From Staphylococcus felis (GTDB lineage Bacteria > Bacillota > Bacilli > Staphylococcales > Staphylococcaceae), in contig NZ_CP027770.1 in assembly GCF_003012915.1 (NCBI RefSeq), positions 682,001 through 746,000 of the forward strand: a DNA stretch of 64,000 nt. The letters run 5' to 3'. Numbering within the stretch: position 1 is the stretch's first letter; every line of letters starts with the position of its first letter. The notes beneath the pieces were generated by a model that made no database searches, was not told the DNA's origin, and saw nothing but the letters and a program-made list of their open reading frames with translations. Shown in pieces: positions 1 through 10,610 of the stretch. A program made the translations under genes and the position numbers.

Positions 1-2
1 CA

Positions 3-1685
3 TCGGGTGAACTTGTGAACAGTAAGATTAAGGTAAACGACTTTAATTTTGATAATAAACCGATTAACCCGAATAGAAGTGGTTTTACTAATTTAAGTAC
101 TACTTTTAATGTCGAAGGAACAGTAAGAGAAGGAGATTACTTTACATTTGTATTACCTCAAAATTTAACAGGAGATGGGGATGTCGATTATTCAAATTTA
201 AATAATACAATGACGCTTCCTGATTTGTTAAATGCTAACGGTGAAGTGGTAGCTAAAGGTTCTTACAATACTGAGAATAAAACAGGAACATATACTTTTA
301 CTGATTATGTCAATAATAAAAATAATGTATCTGGGCAATTTAAATTGCCAATCTTTACAGACCGTAAGAATACACCGTATAGTGGTACGTATCCATTAGA
401 TTTTGACATCGCTGGAAAGCATTATCAATCTGAAATTAAAATTGATTACGGTAGTCCAGCTCAAGGTATGCCTGGAACAAATGGTGCTAATATCACATCA
501 TTTATCACTGAAATTGATATGAACTCAGGGAAAAATGAATATAAACAGTCTATCTATGTTAATCCAAAGGGAAATAGTTTATACAATACTTTAGTCAAAA
601 TACAAGGCTATCATGATGATCCAACTAAAAGTAGTACAACTATAAACTTAAAAGATACAAAATTAAAGATTTATGAAGTTGTAGATAATTCTAAAATCAC
701 TGACAGTTATTATGTTGATCCAACTAACGCTAATTATAAAGATGTTACTGACAGTTTTGCAGGACGTATCAGAACGAATGGTGATAATGCGTTATTGATT
801 GACTTTGGTGATATTAATAAAACGTACATCATTACTGTTGATGGTAAGTATGATAATAGTAAAAATAACCTAAAAACAAGAGTAAGTGAAGTAAACACTG
901 ATGCATATGGAAGAAATACGAATGGTTATTACTGGGATAATGAAAATTACCTAGAGCAAGGTTCTGGAACAGCTGATGGTGAAGAAGGTGATGCGGATGC
1001 TGACGCGGATGCCGATGCGGATGCCGATGCAGATGCCGACGCTGATGCTGATGCGGATGCTGACGCCGACGCCGACGCTGATGCGGATGCTGACGCGGAT
1101 GCGGATGCTGATGCGGATGCTGACGCTGATGCGGATGCAGACGCTGATGCGGATGCCGATGCGGATGCCGACGCCGACGCGGATGCCGATGCGGATGCCG
1201 ACGCCGACGCGGATGCCGATGCGGATGCGGATGCTGACGCCGACGCGGATGCCGATGCGGATGCTGACGCCGATGCGGATGCTGACGCTGATGCAGATGC
1301 AGATGCCGACGCCGATGCGGATGCGGATGCGGATGCTGATGCCGACGCCGATGCAGATGCTGACGCCGACGCGGATGCGGATGCCGATGCGGATGCGGAC
1401 GCTGATGCGGATGCGGACGCTGATGCAGATGCCGACGCCGATGCCGACGCAGATGCAGATGCAGATGCCGATGCAGATGCCGATGCAGATGCAGATGCCG
1501 ATGCAGATGCAGATGCAGATGCCGATGCGGATGCGGACGCGGACGCTGATGCGGATGCAGATGCAGACAAAGCATTGCCTGATACAGGTGGAAATGCAGG
1601 TAAAAATACGACATTATTTGGTGCGTTATTTGCGGGATTAGGTTCATTGTTACTCGTGGGACGCAGAAAACGTCGTAAAGAATAA
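3..1685 (+). CDS. LPXTG-anchored MSCRAMM-type adhesin (Sdr/Clf-like) with Asp-Ala stalk, 5' partial
   Basis: The 3' part of a cell-wall-anchored surface adhesin; the frame is open to the left window edge, so the signal peptide and the first part of the A region lie outside. The internal GTG at 15 is not a real start. The visible part begins in the N2 fold and holds a TYTFTDYV motif (288-311), a hallmark of fibrinogen/collagen-binding staphylococcal MSCRAMMs. A second Ig-like fold (N3) follows from about 450 and ends in a latch-like stretch near 930-985. Then come 193 residues of strictly alternating Asp-Ala, an LPDTG sortase A motif (1575-1589), a hydrophobic segment and a basic tail (GRRKRRKE). 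In the well-known family members the stalk is Ser-Asp. Role as host-ligand adhesin is inferred from the fold; the ligand is unknown. A strong terminator follows. Confidence 0.9.
   Translation, partial: SGELVNSKIKVNDFNFDNKPINPNRSGFTNLSTTFNVEGTVREGDYFTFVLPQNLTGDGDVDYSNLNNTMTLPDLLNANGEVVAKGSYNTENKTGTYTFTDYVNNKNNVSGQFKLPIFTDRKNTPYSGTYPLDFDIAGKHYQSEIKIDYGSPAQGMPGTNGANITSFITEIDMNSGKNEYKQSIYVNPKGNSLYNTLVKIQGYHDDPTKSSTTINLKDTKLKIYEVVDNSKITDSYYVDPTNANYKDVTDSFAGRIRTNGDNALLIDFGDINKTYIITVDGKYDNSKNNLKTRVSEVNTDAYGRNTNGYYWDNENYLEQGSGTADGEEGDADADADADADADADADADADADADADADADADADADADADADADADADADADADADADADADADADADADADADADADADADADADADADADADADADADADADADADADADADADADADADADADADADADADADADADADADADADADADADADADADADADADADADADADADADADADADADADADADKALPDTGGNAGKNTTLFGALFAGLGSLLLVGRRKRRKE
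990..1568 (+). repeat. Asp-Ala coding hexanucleotide repeat (stalk region R)
   Basis: This is 579 bp of GAY-GCN hexamers giving 96 Asp-Ala pairs plus a final Asp. Third positions vary freely (GAT/GAC; GCG, GCT, GCC, GCA), yet no non-synonymous change is seen, so the protein pattern is kept while the DNA has drifted. The repeat opens long artefactual reading frames on both strands. The GC-rich tract differs sharply from the AT-rich A domain. Length should be unstable by slippage. Confidence 0.97.
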
Positions 1686-1737
1686 TAAAATTTAATCAGT
1701 AAAGTATGTTAGCTGATTCTAGTTAATAGAAAAACAG

Positions 1738-1793
1738 TAGGAGTTAAGATTGGAGGCCTTCAATGGTTTTCCAATTTTAACTCCTATATTTTT
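1738..1793 (+). terminator. Rho-independent terminator of the adhesin gene
   Basis: A 17-bp stem (1738-1754 pairing with 1770-1786, a single G-T pair) is followed by a T-rich stretch. Confidence 0.85.
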
Positions 1794-1961
1794 GCGTTTA
1801 ATTTTGTGAGATAAGCAAAAGGGTACTTTTAATATAGGAGTCCAAATCAAGGAAGTATTTATTTTACTGCTTTTATTCGAGTATTTATAATGCGATATGT
1901 CATAATCATTGTAACGTTATTAAGATATGAATAGGTTTGATTTTAAAGGAGGGGATCAGTG

Positions 1962-3335
1962 ATGCGTTTAGGAGTTATGTTAAATCGAGTGTTTAGATTA
2001 AAGCATAATCCCTTATTTGATGAGGTTATTTCATACCAAAGTGAAATTGAAAAACTGTATGTCATTGTGCCTATTGAGGATATGTCGGATGCAGCAGAAA
2101 TAAAGAAAAATCATTATTATGAGGTGGTTCAAGGGTTTATAGATGCTTTGAAGCACCATCATATTCACCCATTTATTGTCCCTTATGAGGGCTTAGCAGA
2201 ATTTGTGAGAAAGTATGACCTCACGCATATTTTAATGCCGAATGATATTATGAGTTATCATTTAGATATTTATGATTATCCACACGTGAAGTTGGCGTTT
2301 GAAAAGCGTGATATTCAATTGATAGGATGCCGTGTGAATCATTATTTTCGACCTGGAAATACACTGAATCAAAAAGGTGAGCCGTATAAAGTGTTTACAA
2401 GTTTTTATCGTGCGAATCGTCCGCAACTGATGCGTCATGATAAGCCATTAGATTCATATAAACAGATTGTACAATATGCCGAAAAGGGGACGAATGAGAC
2501 TAAGATACAATGGCAGCAATCACAGGATATGGAGCGTCGTGCACGTGAAGCGTGGATGCACTTTTTAACAGAGGATATCACGCACTATAAAGTGTTGACA
2601 GACGATGTTTCTCAAAGTGATGTGAGTCGGTTAGGTCAGTATTTAGCGTATGGGCTAATCGATATTCATGAGGTGATTAATGATTTATTAGACGGTTACG
2701 AAGCTGATGAAGTAAACTATGAGGCCTATTTACGTGAAATCATGTTTCGTGAATTTTATTACGTGTTGATGACTTATTATCCGAATACAGCGACAGAAGC
2801 TTTTTCTGAAAAGTATCGTCAAATGAAGTGGTCTCACAATGAAGCGCATTTTGAAGCTTGGAAAAAAGGTCAGACGGGTTTTCCTCTTGTCGATGCAGCG
2901 ATGCGCAAATTGAATCGAACGGGGTATATGCATAATCGTTTGAGAATGGTGGTATCTCAATTTTTAACTAAGCATTTATTCATAGACTGGACGAAGGGGG
3001 AAGCGTATTTCCGTCAACATCTACTGGATTATGATAATGCTTCAAATGTACATGGTTGGCAGTGGTCTGCTTCAACAGGAACAGATACTGTGCCTTATTT
3101 TAGGATGTTCAATCCGATACGTCAAAGTGAGCGTTTTGACAAAAATGGCTATTTTATTCAGTCAGAAGTCAAAGAATTAGAAGGGGTTTCAAGTAAGTAT
3201 ATTCATGAGCCAACGAAATATCAAAAAGATCTTAAAACACAGTACCAAATCATAATCGGAACAGATTATCCTAAAGCGATTGTCGATCATCAAGCTGCCC
3301 GTGAATATGTCATGACACAGTTTAAGCAACTATAA
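1962..3335 (+). CDS. phr: Deoxyribodipyrimidine photolyase
   Basis: A light-driven flavoenzyme that splits UV-induced cyclobutane pyrimidine dimers in DNA. The 457-residue product has the usual two parts: an N-terminal Rossmann-type photolyase domain (about residues 1-130, antenna cofactor) and an all-helical FAD and DNA-binding C-terminal half. Recognisable family motifs are GYMHNRLRM near residue 321 and NVHGWQWSASTGTD near residue 360. A strong AGGAGG at 1948-1953 gives best spacing (8 nt) to ATG 1962; a GTG at 1959 is an alternative giving one extra residue. The gene stands alone between the adhesin terminator and the iruO promoter region. The family is clear; the substrate class (CPD rather than 6-4 or cryptochrome) is inferred from resemblance to staphylococcal Phr. 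Confidence 0.92.
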   Translation: MRLGVMLNRVFRLKHNPLFDEVISYQSEIEKLYVIVPIEDMSDAAEIKKNHYYEVVQGFIDALKHHHIHPFIVPYEGLAEFVRKYDLTHILMPNDIMSYHLDIYDYPHVKLAFEKRDIQLIGCRVNHYFRPGNTLNQKGEPYKVFTSFYRANRPQLMRHDKPLDSYKQIVQYAEKGTNETKIQWQQSQDMERRAREAWMHFLTEDITHYKVLTDDVSQSDVSRLGQYLAYGLIDIHEVINDLLDGYEADEVNYEAYLREIMFREFYYVLMTYYPNTATEAFSEKYRQMKWSHNEAHFEAWKKGQTGFPLVDAAMRKLNRTGYMHNRLRMVVSQFLTKHLFIDWTKGEAYFRQHLLDYDNASNVHGWQWSASTGTDTVPYFRMFNPIRQSERFDKNGYFIQSEVKELEGVSSKYIHEPTKYQKDLKTQYQIIIGTDYPKAIVDHQAAREYVMTQFKQL

Positions 3336-3351
3336 GTCATTTATGATTTCT

Positions 3352-3372
3352 AATTGATAATTGTTATCAATT
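3352..3372. promoter_or_regulatory. Fur-box-like palindrome upstream of iruO
   Basis: Inverted repeat with arms AATTGATAA and TTATCAATT around TTG, 44 nt before the iruO start. The core resembles the GATAAT/ATTATC Fur box. IruO is known to be iron-regulated in S. aureus, which fits. Confidence 0.65.
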
Positions 3373-3397
3373 GTGTCAAGCTAGACATATACAGTAA

Positions 3398-4450
<1,053 letters not shown>

Positions 4451-4607
4451 AAGGCATTGCGGTCCATTTAAGAAACGAATGTCGACTTTTGAAACTATAA
4501 ATACTTAACTGTGTCGTTTACGTAAAAAACAAAAATAGTTACAGCTATTCACAACTTATTCAGAAATCTCTCCTATTATAATTGTATCAAACAATAGGAG
4601 GGATTTT

Positions 4608-4793
4608 ATGATGAGTTCAATATTTATTGTGTTAGGTATGATATGTTTAGTCATTTCAGTGATTTTATGTATTAACGAGATTATTAAGGTTAAAGTAGAG
4701 CAAAAAGGTAAAATGAACTACAAGATAATGGTCATATTTTTTGCATTGTATGTTGTATTATTATCAATAGGTATTATGATAGAAAATATTTAA
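4608..4793 (+). CDS. Small two-helix membrane protein upstream of a two-component system
   Basis: A 61-residue protein with two predicted transmembrane helices (about residues 4-24 and 40-58) and a short basic loop KVKVEQKGKMNYK between them. I do not recognise a family. It has its own good ribosome binding site (AGGAGG at 4597-4602) and a TATAAT box at 4577-4582, and lies 27 nt before the response regulator, so the three genes probably form one operon. By analogy with other kinase loci it could modulate the membrane kinase, but this is inference from context alone. Confidence 0.7.
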   Translation: MMSSIFIVLGMICLVISVILCINEIIKVKVEQKGKMNYKIMVIFFALYVVLLSIGIMIENI

Positions 4794-4820
4794 ATCGAAT
4801 TTGATAAATAAGGTGAAAAT

Positions 4821-5477
4821 ATGAAGGGTTTCCATATTTTAATAGTTGAAGACGACAGTATCATTGCTAAAAATTTAAAAAAGTTATTTGAACAAAATAA
4901 TGTCAAAGTATCTCTAGATTATAATGGAGATCGGGTTATGCATTACTTAAATGAAGTGCATTTAATTATTATGGATGTCATGTTACCGGGTATGGATGGT
5001 ATTCATTTGACGGATTTGATTAGACAAACGACAGATATACCTATACTTTATTTAACAGCACGAAATGACATAAGTGCTAAATTAGAAGGTTTGAGAAATG
5101 GAGATGACTATCTAACGAAACCTTTTGATCCTAGAGAGTTATTTTTGAGAGTAGAGAATTTAATTGATAAATACTACAGCGATAAAAAAATGACAATAGG
5201 CGAACTTACTATTGATATAAGAGCACGTACTGTAATGATTGATAATGCATATGTCAATTTCACGAAAACGGAAAATGTGATTTTCTTTTATTTTGTATCG
5301 AATATTAACGTTAATTTGACTAAAGCTCAAATTATCAATTTTGTATGGCAAGCGGAATCGGTATATGAGAATACACTGAATGTTTACATTAAAAAAATTA
5401 GATCTAAAATTAATGACCGTGATGCAACGGTTATTGAAACAGTATACGGTGTTGGATATCGTCTAAATAGTAGGTGA
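4821..5477 (+). CDS. OmpR-family response regulator
   Basis: A 218-residue DNA-binding response regulator. The N-terminal receiver has the acidic pocket (Glu10, Asp11, Asp12), the phospho-acceptor Asp52 in IIMDVMLPGMDG, and the conserved Lys100 in LTKPFD. The C-terminal half (from about residue 125) is a winged-helix trans_reg_C domain ending ENTLNVYIKKIRSKI...VIETVYGVGYRL. It is followed after one base by its kinase gene. Targets are unknown. No BceAB-type exporter lies next to it, so it is not an obvious antibiotic-sensing Bce module. Confidence 0.93.
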   Translation: MKGFHILIVEDDSIIAKNLKKLFEQNNVKVSLDYNGDRVMHYLNEVHLIIMDVMLPGMDGIHLTDLIRQTTDIPILYLTARNDISAKLEGLRNGDDYLTKPFDPRELFLRVENLIDKYYSDKKMTIGELTIDIRARTVMIDNAYVNFTKTENVIFFYFVSNINVNLTKAQIINFVWQAESVYENTLNVYIKKIRSKINDRDATVIETVYGVGYRLNSR

Positions 5478-5478
5478 A

Positions 5479-6492
5479 ATGATGAAATTAAAAGAAAAAT
5501 ATTTAAAATTAATGATGCTAGGTTTATTTTTAATACCAATTGTATTTCTAGTAGTCAATTATTTTATGTACGCTTTAGTATTGATGTCAGAGTATGTATT
5601 TGATATTGAAGTTAGAAATCCATTTAATGGGACGATATTAACGCTTATTACGTATAGTCTCTTTTTTTTAGTATTAATACTGTTAGTTATGGTCGGGACT
5701 AAATATATTACTAATATTGTTAACCGATTAGATAAAATGAAAAGAATAATAGAAACGATTGCTTTTGATGATGAATTACCTCAAAAAATAGAGGTAAAAA
5801 GCGGAAAAAGAGATGAAATCGATGAACTAGGCCTATCTGTTAACATTCTAATAGATAGGCTTCTTTACAAAGAGCTTGAGCTTAATAAGCGCATCCGAAT
5901 AGAACAACAATATATGAATCAAATGTCTCATGACATAAACACCCCGCTAACGGCGTTACGTTTGGAGCTTTTCCATTTAGCTCATGAATATCATATAAAA
6001 GCTGAAGATATTAACGTTTCTTATGAAAGAATTGAATATATATCAAAATTAATACGAAATATTTCAATTGATCAAAAAGAGAAGATTCAATACTTTTATA
6101 CATTTAATAATGAAGTCGATATTCAATCTCTTTGCGCAAGTATTATCAGCAAGTGGCAATATTTATTCAAAAGACAAGGCATAGAAGTCACATATAAGGT
6201 GCTTAATGAACAAGTGATATGGTTGGGTGAGGCGTTATGGTATGAGCGGTTGTTCGAAAATATAATTTCAAACATTTATAAGCATTCAAATGCAAAAAAT
6301 GTGTATCTCACACTGAGTTCCTCACAAATTTCATTTTCTGATGATGGCGTAGGCTTTAATCCTCGTGAATATCAAGAAAGTAACGGATTAAATATTATTC
6401 GAAATATTGCCGAAAGATTTCACTTGAATGTAGAATTTCAATCTAATCATCATGGTACTACTGTTGTTTTAAAGGCAAATCAATCAAAATAA
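5479..6492 (+). CDS. Membrane sensor histidine kinase
   Basis: A 337-residue kinase with two N-terminal transmembrane helices (about 10-35 and 52-78) separated by a short extracellular loop of roughly 16-20 residues, a HAMP-like linker, the H-box MSHDINTPLTALRLE (His151) and a C-terminal ATPase domain with N-box NIISNIYKHSNAKNV and a G1-type SDDGVGF. The tiny sensor loop makes it resemble intramembrane-sensing kinases, which often rely on an accessory membrane protein; the 61-residue protein two genes upstream is a candidate. The start is one base after the regulator stop, so translation is coupled. A terminator follows at 6508. Confidence 0.92.
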   Translation: MMKLKEKYLKLMMLGLFLIPIVFLVVNYFMYALVLMSEYVFDIEVRNPFNGTILTLITYSLFFLVLILLVMVGTKYITNIVNRLDKMKRIIETIAFDDELPQKIEVKSGKRDEIDELGLSVNILIDRLLYKELELNKRIRIEQQYMNQMSHDINTPLTALRLELFHLAHEYHIKAEDINVSYERIEYISKLIRNISIDQKEKIQYFYTFNNEVDIQSLCASIISKWQYLFKRQGIEVTYKVLNEQVIWLGEALWYERLFENIISNIYKHSNAKNVYLTLSSSQISFSDDGVGFNPREYQESNGLNIIRNIAERFHLNVEFQSNHHGTTVVLKANQSK

Positions 6493-6507
6493 ATACAATA
6501 GATACAT

Positions 6508-6547
6508 GCACTTATGATCGTGTTAACACGCATAGGTGCTTTTTTTA
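6508..6547 (+). terminator. Terminator of the two-component operon
   Basis: Hairpin with arms GCACTTATG-CGTGTT (bulged) and AACACGCATAGGTGC, followed by seven T residues. The remaining 240 bases up to the next gene hold no gene; only AT-rich promoter-like sequence (TTGACT at 6735-6740) is visible. Confidence 0.85.
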
Positions 6548-6792
6548 TTGGATTGCTTGCAACTGATGAATGTACGTCATGTTAATTTTATGATTTCATT
6601 GTAAATATTTTTGAATAATTTTTGTTTTAAATCATCTTCTTTTTGCTTTATTTCCAATAGATTTCCATATAAAACCTTTTGATTTTTGATAAACAAAAAT
6701 TTGGACTTTAATCTTTTTTTATTGAAGGGATATATTGACTTAACATAGCAGTCCTAAAATTAGAGTGTAATAGTATTTGAAGGAGTGATGTG

Positions 6793-7905
6793 ATGATTAC
6801 GCTCAAGAATTTGAACAAAGTGTATGACGATAATCACTATGCGGTTAAGGATTTGAATTTGGATATTGAGGATCAAGAGTTTGTCGTATTTGTAGGGCCA
6901 TCTGGTTGTGGCAAGTCTACAACGTTACGCATGATTGCGGGTTTGGAAGAAATCAGTCAGGGTGAAATCTATGTAGACGGTCAATTGTTAAACCAAGTCC
7001 CGCCTAAAGATCGTGGCATTGCGATGGTATTTCAAAATTATGCGCTATATCCTCATATGTCTGTCTACAAAAATTTAGCCTTTGGGTTAAAAATGCGTGG
7101 TATACATCGAAAACACTATCATAAACGTATTTTAGATGCAGCTAAGACGTTAGAGATTAGTCACTTGCTAGATAGAAAACCGAAAGCTTTATCAGGAGGG
7201 CAGCGTCAACGTGTTGCGCTTGGTCGAGCGATTGTACGTGAGGCTAAGATTTTTTTGATGGATGAACCCCTATCGAACTTAGATGCAAAATTAAGAACAC
7301 ATATGCGTACGGAGATTATTAAATTACATAAAGCTATGGGAGCTACAACTATTTATGTGACACATGACCAAACGGAAGCTATGACGATGGCTACAAAGAT
7401 TGTATTACTTAAAGATGGTGTGATTCAACAAGTTGGAACACCTGAGGATATTTATCATCATCCAGTGAATCAGTTTGTAGCGACATTTATCGGAACGCCG
7501 ACGATGAATATGATCCCTATCTCTAAAGTGAATCACGACTGGCAATTTAGAGGTCAAACTGTTATGTGTCCAAATACTTTGCCAACATCATATACTGATT
7601 TAAATATAGGGGTTCGTGCTGAGCATCTTCAATATGCAACCGAGATGGATGCATTGCAATCTTGTGCAATTCGTTTACAAGATTGGCAAGTGACATTAGT
7701 GGAACTCATCGGTGCGACGAAATTGATTCATTGTCAGCATGAGGATGTTCAAGTCGTGGTGTCTACAGAGAATGCGTCAACAATCCAAAGCGGACAGCGG
7801 ATTCATTTGGGGATTAATTGGGAAGTGTGTCATTTTTTTAATAGTGACACAGGAGAGGTTGTATCGGCGCAACATGCATCTCCCTCAAAAGTGATCAATA
7901 TTTAA
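6793..7905 (+). CDS. Carbohydrate ABC importer ATP-binding protein (UgpC/MsmK type)
   Basis: A 370-residue ATPase of the CUT1 sugar and glycerophosphodiester importers. It has Walker A GPSGCGKST (residues 36-44), signature LSGGQRQRVALGRA, Walker B IFLMDEPLSNLDAKLR, the switch histidine in YVTHDQTEAMT, and a C-terminal TOBE-type regulatory region of about 130 residues. ATG 6793 is chosen because GGAG at 6782-6785 is 7 nt upstream; a GTG at 6790 is too close. First gene of an operon running to 14462 with very short gaps. Some CUT1 importers share one MsmK ATPase encoded elsewhere; here a dedicated one is present. Confidence 0.9.
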   Translation: MITLKNLNKVYDDNHYAVKDLNLDIEDQEFVVFVGPSGCGKSTTLRMIAGLEEISQGEIYVDGQLLNQVPPKDRGIAMVFQNYALYPHMSVYKNLAFGLKMRGIHRKHYHKRILDAAKTLEISHLLDRKPKALSGGQRQRVALGRAIVREAKIFLMDEPLSNLDAKLRTHMRTEIIKLHKAMGATTIYVTHDQTEAMTMATKIVLLKDGVIQQVGTPEDIYHHPVNQFVATFIGTPTMNMIPISKVNHDWQFRGQTVMCPNTLPTSYTDLNIGVRAEHLQYATEMDALQSCAIRLQDWQVTLVELIGATKLIHCQHEDVQVVVSTENASTIQSGQRIHLGINWEVCHFFNSDTGEVVSAQHASPSKVINI

Positions 7906-7929
7906 ATGATAAAGATTGGAGTAAGTGTA

Positions 7930-8895
7930 GTGAAAGCAATGACAAAGGTCAAACATACGCCTCAAAAGGTGCGAAGTCAAACGACATTGTTACGTAGGAT
8001 ATGGCAACATAAAATACTTTATTTGATGTTATGCCCTTGCATACTTTTCTTCATTATTTTTAATTACATCCCCATGACAGGGCTTGTTCTGGCATTTAAG
8101 GCATTTCGTTTTGATACAACGATATTCGGAGGTCAGTGGGAAGGCCTGAAATACTTTAGGCGTTTTTTCTCTGATACGCGGAGTACGCAAATTCTTATTA
8201 ATACACTAGTCATTAGCGGGATGAAATTAGTATTGGCGCTCCCATTTCCAATCGCGATGGCCATTATGTTTAATGAGATATCGCATACCAAGTTAGGACG
8301 TTTTCGAGGGGTATTTCAAGGTGTGATGTATATTCCTCATTTTTTATCATGGGTTGTAGTTGTAGGAATTTTTCAAAAGTTGTTAGCACCTGATAATGGT
8401 CTTATTAATCAGCTGATTCAGCAATTTGGAGGTACGGGGTCAACCTACTTTATGATGAATCCAGAATATTTTCATACGATTATGTTTTCGAGTTATTTAT
8501 GGAAAAATGTGGGTTGGGATTCGATTATATATTTTGCGGCGATCATGGGGATTAACCCTGAAATATATGAAGCTGCCAAAATAGATGGCGCAAATCGTTG
8601 GCAACAAATTGTGCATATTACACTCCCTATGTTAATGCCGACGATTATGATTTTATTCATTTTATCTTTAGGAGATATTTTAAAGGCGGGATTCGATCAA
8701 ATCTATTTATTGAAAACACCAGGAAATGCGGAATATGCGGAGATTTTAGATACATTCGTTATTCGTACAGGCATTCAGCAAGGTGACTTTAGTTACGCCA
8801 TTGCGATTGGTTTATTACAAGGTGTGATTGGATTGTTATTGGTAGTTCTTGTCAATCGCTTAGCAGATAAAAAGTTCAATACATCACTATATTAA
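7930..8895 (+). CDS. ABC importer permease, LplB/UgpA type
   Basis: A membrane permease with about six transmembrane helices and the cytoplasmic EAA loop EAAKIDGANRWQQIVHITLP that docks on the ATPase. The fold matches LplB-type permeases of the CUT1 family that work with large lipoprotein receptors. The frame opens at ATG 7906, directly after the ATPase stop, but that codon has no ribosome binding site. GTG 7930 has GGAG 9 nt upstream and is preferred; ATG 7939 is another option. It pairs with the permease at 10611. Confidence 0.88.
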   Translation: MKAMTKVKHTPQKVRSQTTLLRRIWQHKILYLMLCPCILFFIIFNYIPMTGLVLAFKAFRFDTTIFGGQWEGLKYFRRFFSDTRSTQILINTLVISGMKLVLALPFPIAMAIMFNEISHTKLGRFRGVFQGVMYIPHFLSWVVVVGIFQKLLAPDNGLINQLIQQFGGTGSTYFMMNPEYFHTIMFSSYLWKNVGWDSIIYFAAIMGINPEIYEAAKIDGANRWQQIVHITLPMLMPTIMILFILSLGDILKAGFDQIYLLKTPGNAEYAEILDTFVIRTGIQQGDFSYAIAIGLLQGVIGLLLVVLVNRLADKKFNTSLY

Positions 8896-8905
8896 GGAGA
8901 AAAAA

Positions 8906-10597
8906 ATGAAACACATTCAAAAGGTCAGTATCTTATTATTAACGTTACTTATTGTATTTGTGACTGCATGCGGAAAGGATCAAGATGAAGCACAACGAAA
9001 AGCAGACGCTAAAGGTAAGCCAGATACGTGGATTGCAGATCGTAAATTAACGGGACTTGTCTTTCAAAGTAAGAATGATGTATCACCTGAAATGAATAAA
9101 GAAATAGCGAAAGAACTTAAAGCGAAGACGGGGATTACATTGGAACTCCAAACAGCATCAGGTGATGATTCGACAGAGGCTTTGACATCAGGTCTTGCGT
9201 CGGGGGATTTGCCGGACTTTATTGTATATTATTTGGACAATAGTGGCCGTCCTGAGATGAAAGTACTCAATAAAGCAGCACAACAAGGGCAGTTGACAGA
9301 TTTAAAACCCTACCTAGAAGATACAAAAATATACAAAAAATACTTGAAAAAAGACTATTTACCGAAAGACACACGAGATAATATTATGTTTAATCAAGAT
9401 TTAGATGGGACGTATTTTGTACATATGGGGATTAATCGTCAACCTGGAGATCCTGGACGTAAACTTGTAGGTGGACCTTATATTCGTAAAGATATTGTTG
9501 ATCAGCTCAATATAGACCCAAGTGCTATCAAGACATCTAAAGATATGAAAGCACTTGCGCAAGATATCCAAGCACATCATTTTAAAGATGACAATGGCAA
9601 GGAAATCACACCTATCGGCCCGACAGCATGGGGAGGTAGTGATCGTACAGCATTCAACAACGACTTAGTATGGACAGGTTCAGCAGATGAGAAGTTTCAA
9701 ATAGATCACGGCAAAGTCAAACATGAAGCGGATACAAATTATGGGATGAAACGTGTGAAGTATATCAAGTCATTGATGAAAGACGGGTTGATGACGAAAG
9801 AATTTTATACGATGCCTGAAAATAAGGCTAAAGAAGGACTAGTGAATGGTTCGTGGGGGATTGTGTCTGACTTACACAACTATGTGACCGAAAATCAAAA
9901 TATGAAATATGTGCCACTTGGGCCTCTAAATACAGTAAAAGGGGCTTATCAAATGGAGATGGCGTATAAGTCGGGTTATGGTGGTTGGTCTATACCTAAA
10001 AGTACAAAACATCCAGAAGACGTTGTGAAATTAGCAGATTTCTTAGCGAGTCGTGAAGGAAAATTACTAGGCCAGTACGGTATTGAAGGTCGAGACTATA
10101 CGTTAGATCAATCGGGCAATCCTATTGTCAAACAAGAAGTTCTAAAAGAAATTGAAGAAAACCCAGATCAAGCGAAAAAGAGAGGATTCCGAGGGGCTGG
10201 GTCGTACTGGGCGGACCATCTCGGTCTAACAGATATTGATAATAAGGCAGATTTTGGTGAGAGAGAGTACGGTGATAACGTCCGTAAACAACAAGGTGAA
10301 ACAAATCCTGAAAAAATGGCAGATGCATGGCACTATGATGAGAAGTTAAAAGACGCAAAAGTGATTGATGGCCTAACTGTCAAATCCTTCCTACAGAAAT
10401 TCGAACGAGGCGAAGATTTAGAAATCGCATTAGATGAGTATGATGAAGCGATGCAACGTGCTTATTATGCCAAGTCAGATCACGAGTCGAAACACATATT
10501 AGACGATGCGAAAAAGAAATTAGATCAAGCGGGGTTACCAGAATTTGAAAAAATGATTGATCAAAACATTAAAGATGGCGAAAAAATTAGATTCTAA
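8906..10597 (+). CDS. Large solute-binding lipoprotein of the ABC importer (LplA-like)
   Basis: A 563-residue extracellular receptor with a lipoprotein signal peptide and lipobox VTAC (Cys22), so it is lipid-anchored on the outer face of the membrane. It is larger than typical sugar receptors (about 420) and similar in size to the LplA/YtcQ family of polysaccharide or oligosaccharide-binding proteins that go with LplB/LplC permeases. Aromatic and charged residues are abundant, as in glycan-binding receptors. Good RBS (AAGGAG at 8894-8899). The substrate is unknown; a phosphorylated glycan or glycoside is possible given the phosphoesterase three genes on. Confidence 0.88.
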   Translation: MKHIQKVSILLLTLLIVFVTACGKDQDEAQRKADAKGKPDTWIADRKLTGLVFQSKNDVSPEMNKEIAKELKAKTGITLELQTASGDDSTEALTSGLASGDLPDFIVYYLDNSGRPEMKVLNKAAQQGQLTDLKPYLEDTKIYKKYLKKDYLPKDTRDNIMFNQDLDGTYFVHMGINRQPGDPGRKLVGGPYIRKDIVDQLNIDPSAIKTSKDMKALAQDIQAHHFKDDNGKEITPIGPTAWGGSDRTAFNNDLVWTGSADEKFQIDHGKVKHEADTNYGMKRVKYIKSLMKDGLMTKEFYTMPENKAKEGLVNGSWGIVSDLHNYVTENQNMKYVPLGPLNTVKGAYQMEMAYKSGYGGWSIPKSTKHPEDVVKLADFLASREGKLLGQYGIEGRDYTLDQSGNPIVKQEVLKEIEENPDQAKKRGFRGAGSYWADHLGLTDIDNKADFGEREYGDNVRKQQGETNPEKMADAWHYDEKLKDAKVIDGLTVKSFLQKFERGEDLEIALDEYDEAMQRAYYAKSDHESKHILDDAKKKLDQAGLPEFEKMIDQNIKDGEKIRF

Positions 10598-10610
10598 AGG
10601 ATGAAAAGCG

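Noticed and set aside
990..1568. Possible CRISPR-like or phase-variation repeat
   Set aside because: Repeat unit is 6 bp inside an open frame, without spacers, and does not shift the frame when units are lost.
832..1647. Long open frames on both strands over the Asp-Ala repeat (Ser-Ala, His/Arg-rich and Met-rich products)
   Set aside because: They are produced by the hexanucleotide repeat in other frames, have no ribosome binding sites and no recognisable domain.
4570..4600. Hairpin CTCCTATT/AATAGGAG that would hide the ribosome binding site of the 61-residue gene
   Set aside because: The left arm overlaps the TATAAT promoter box, so it would not be in the transcript started there.
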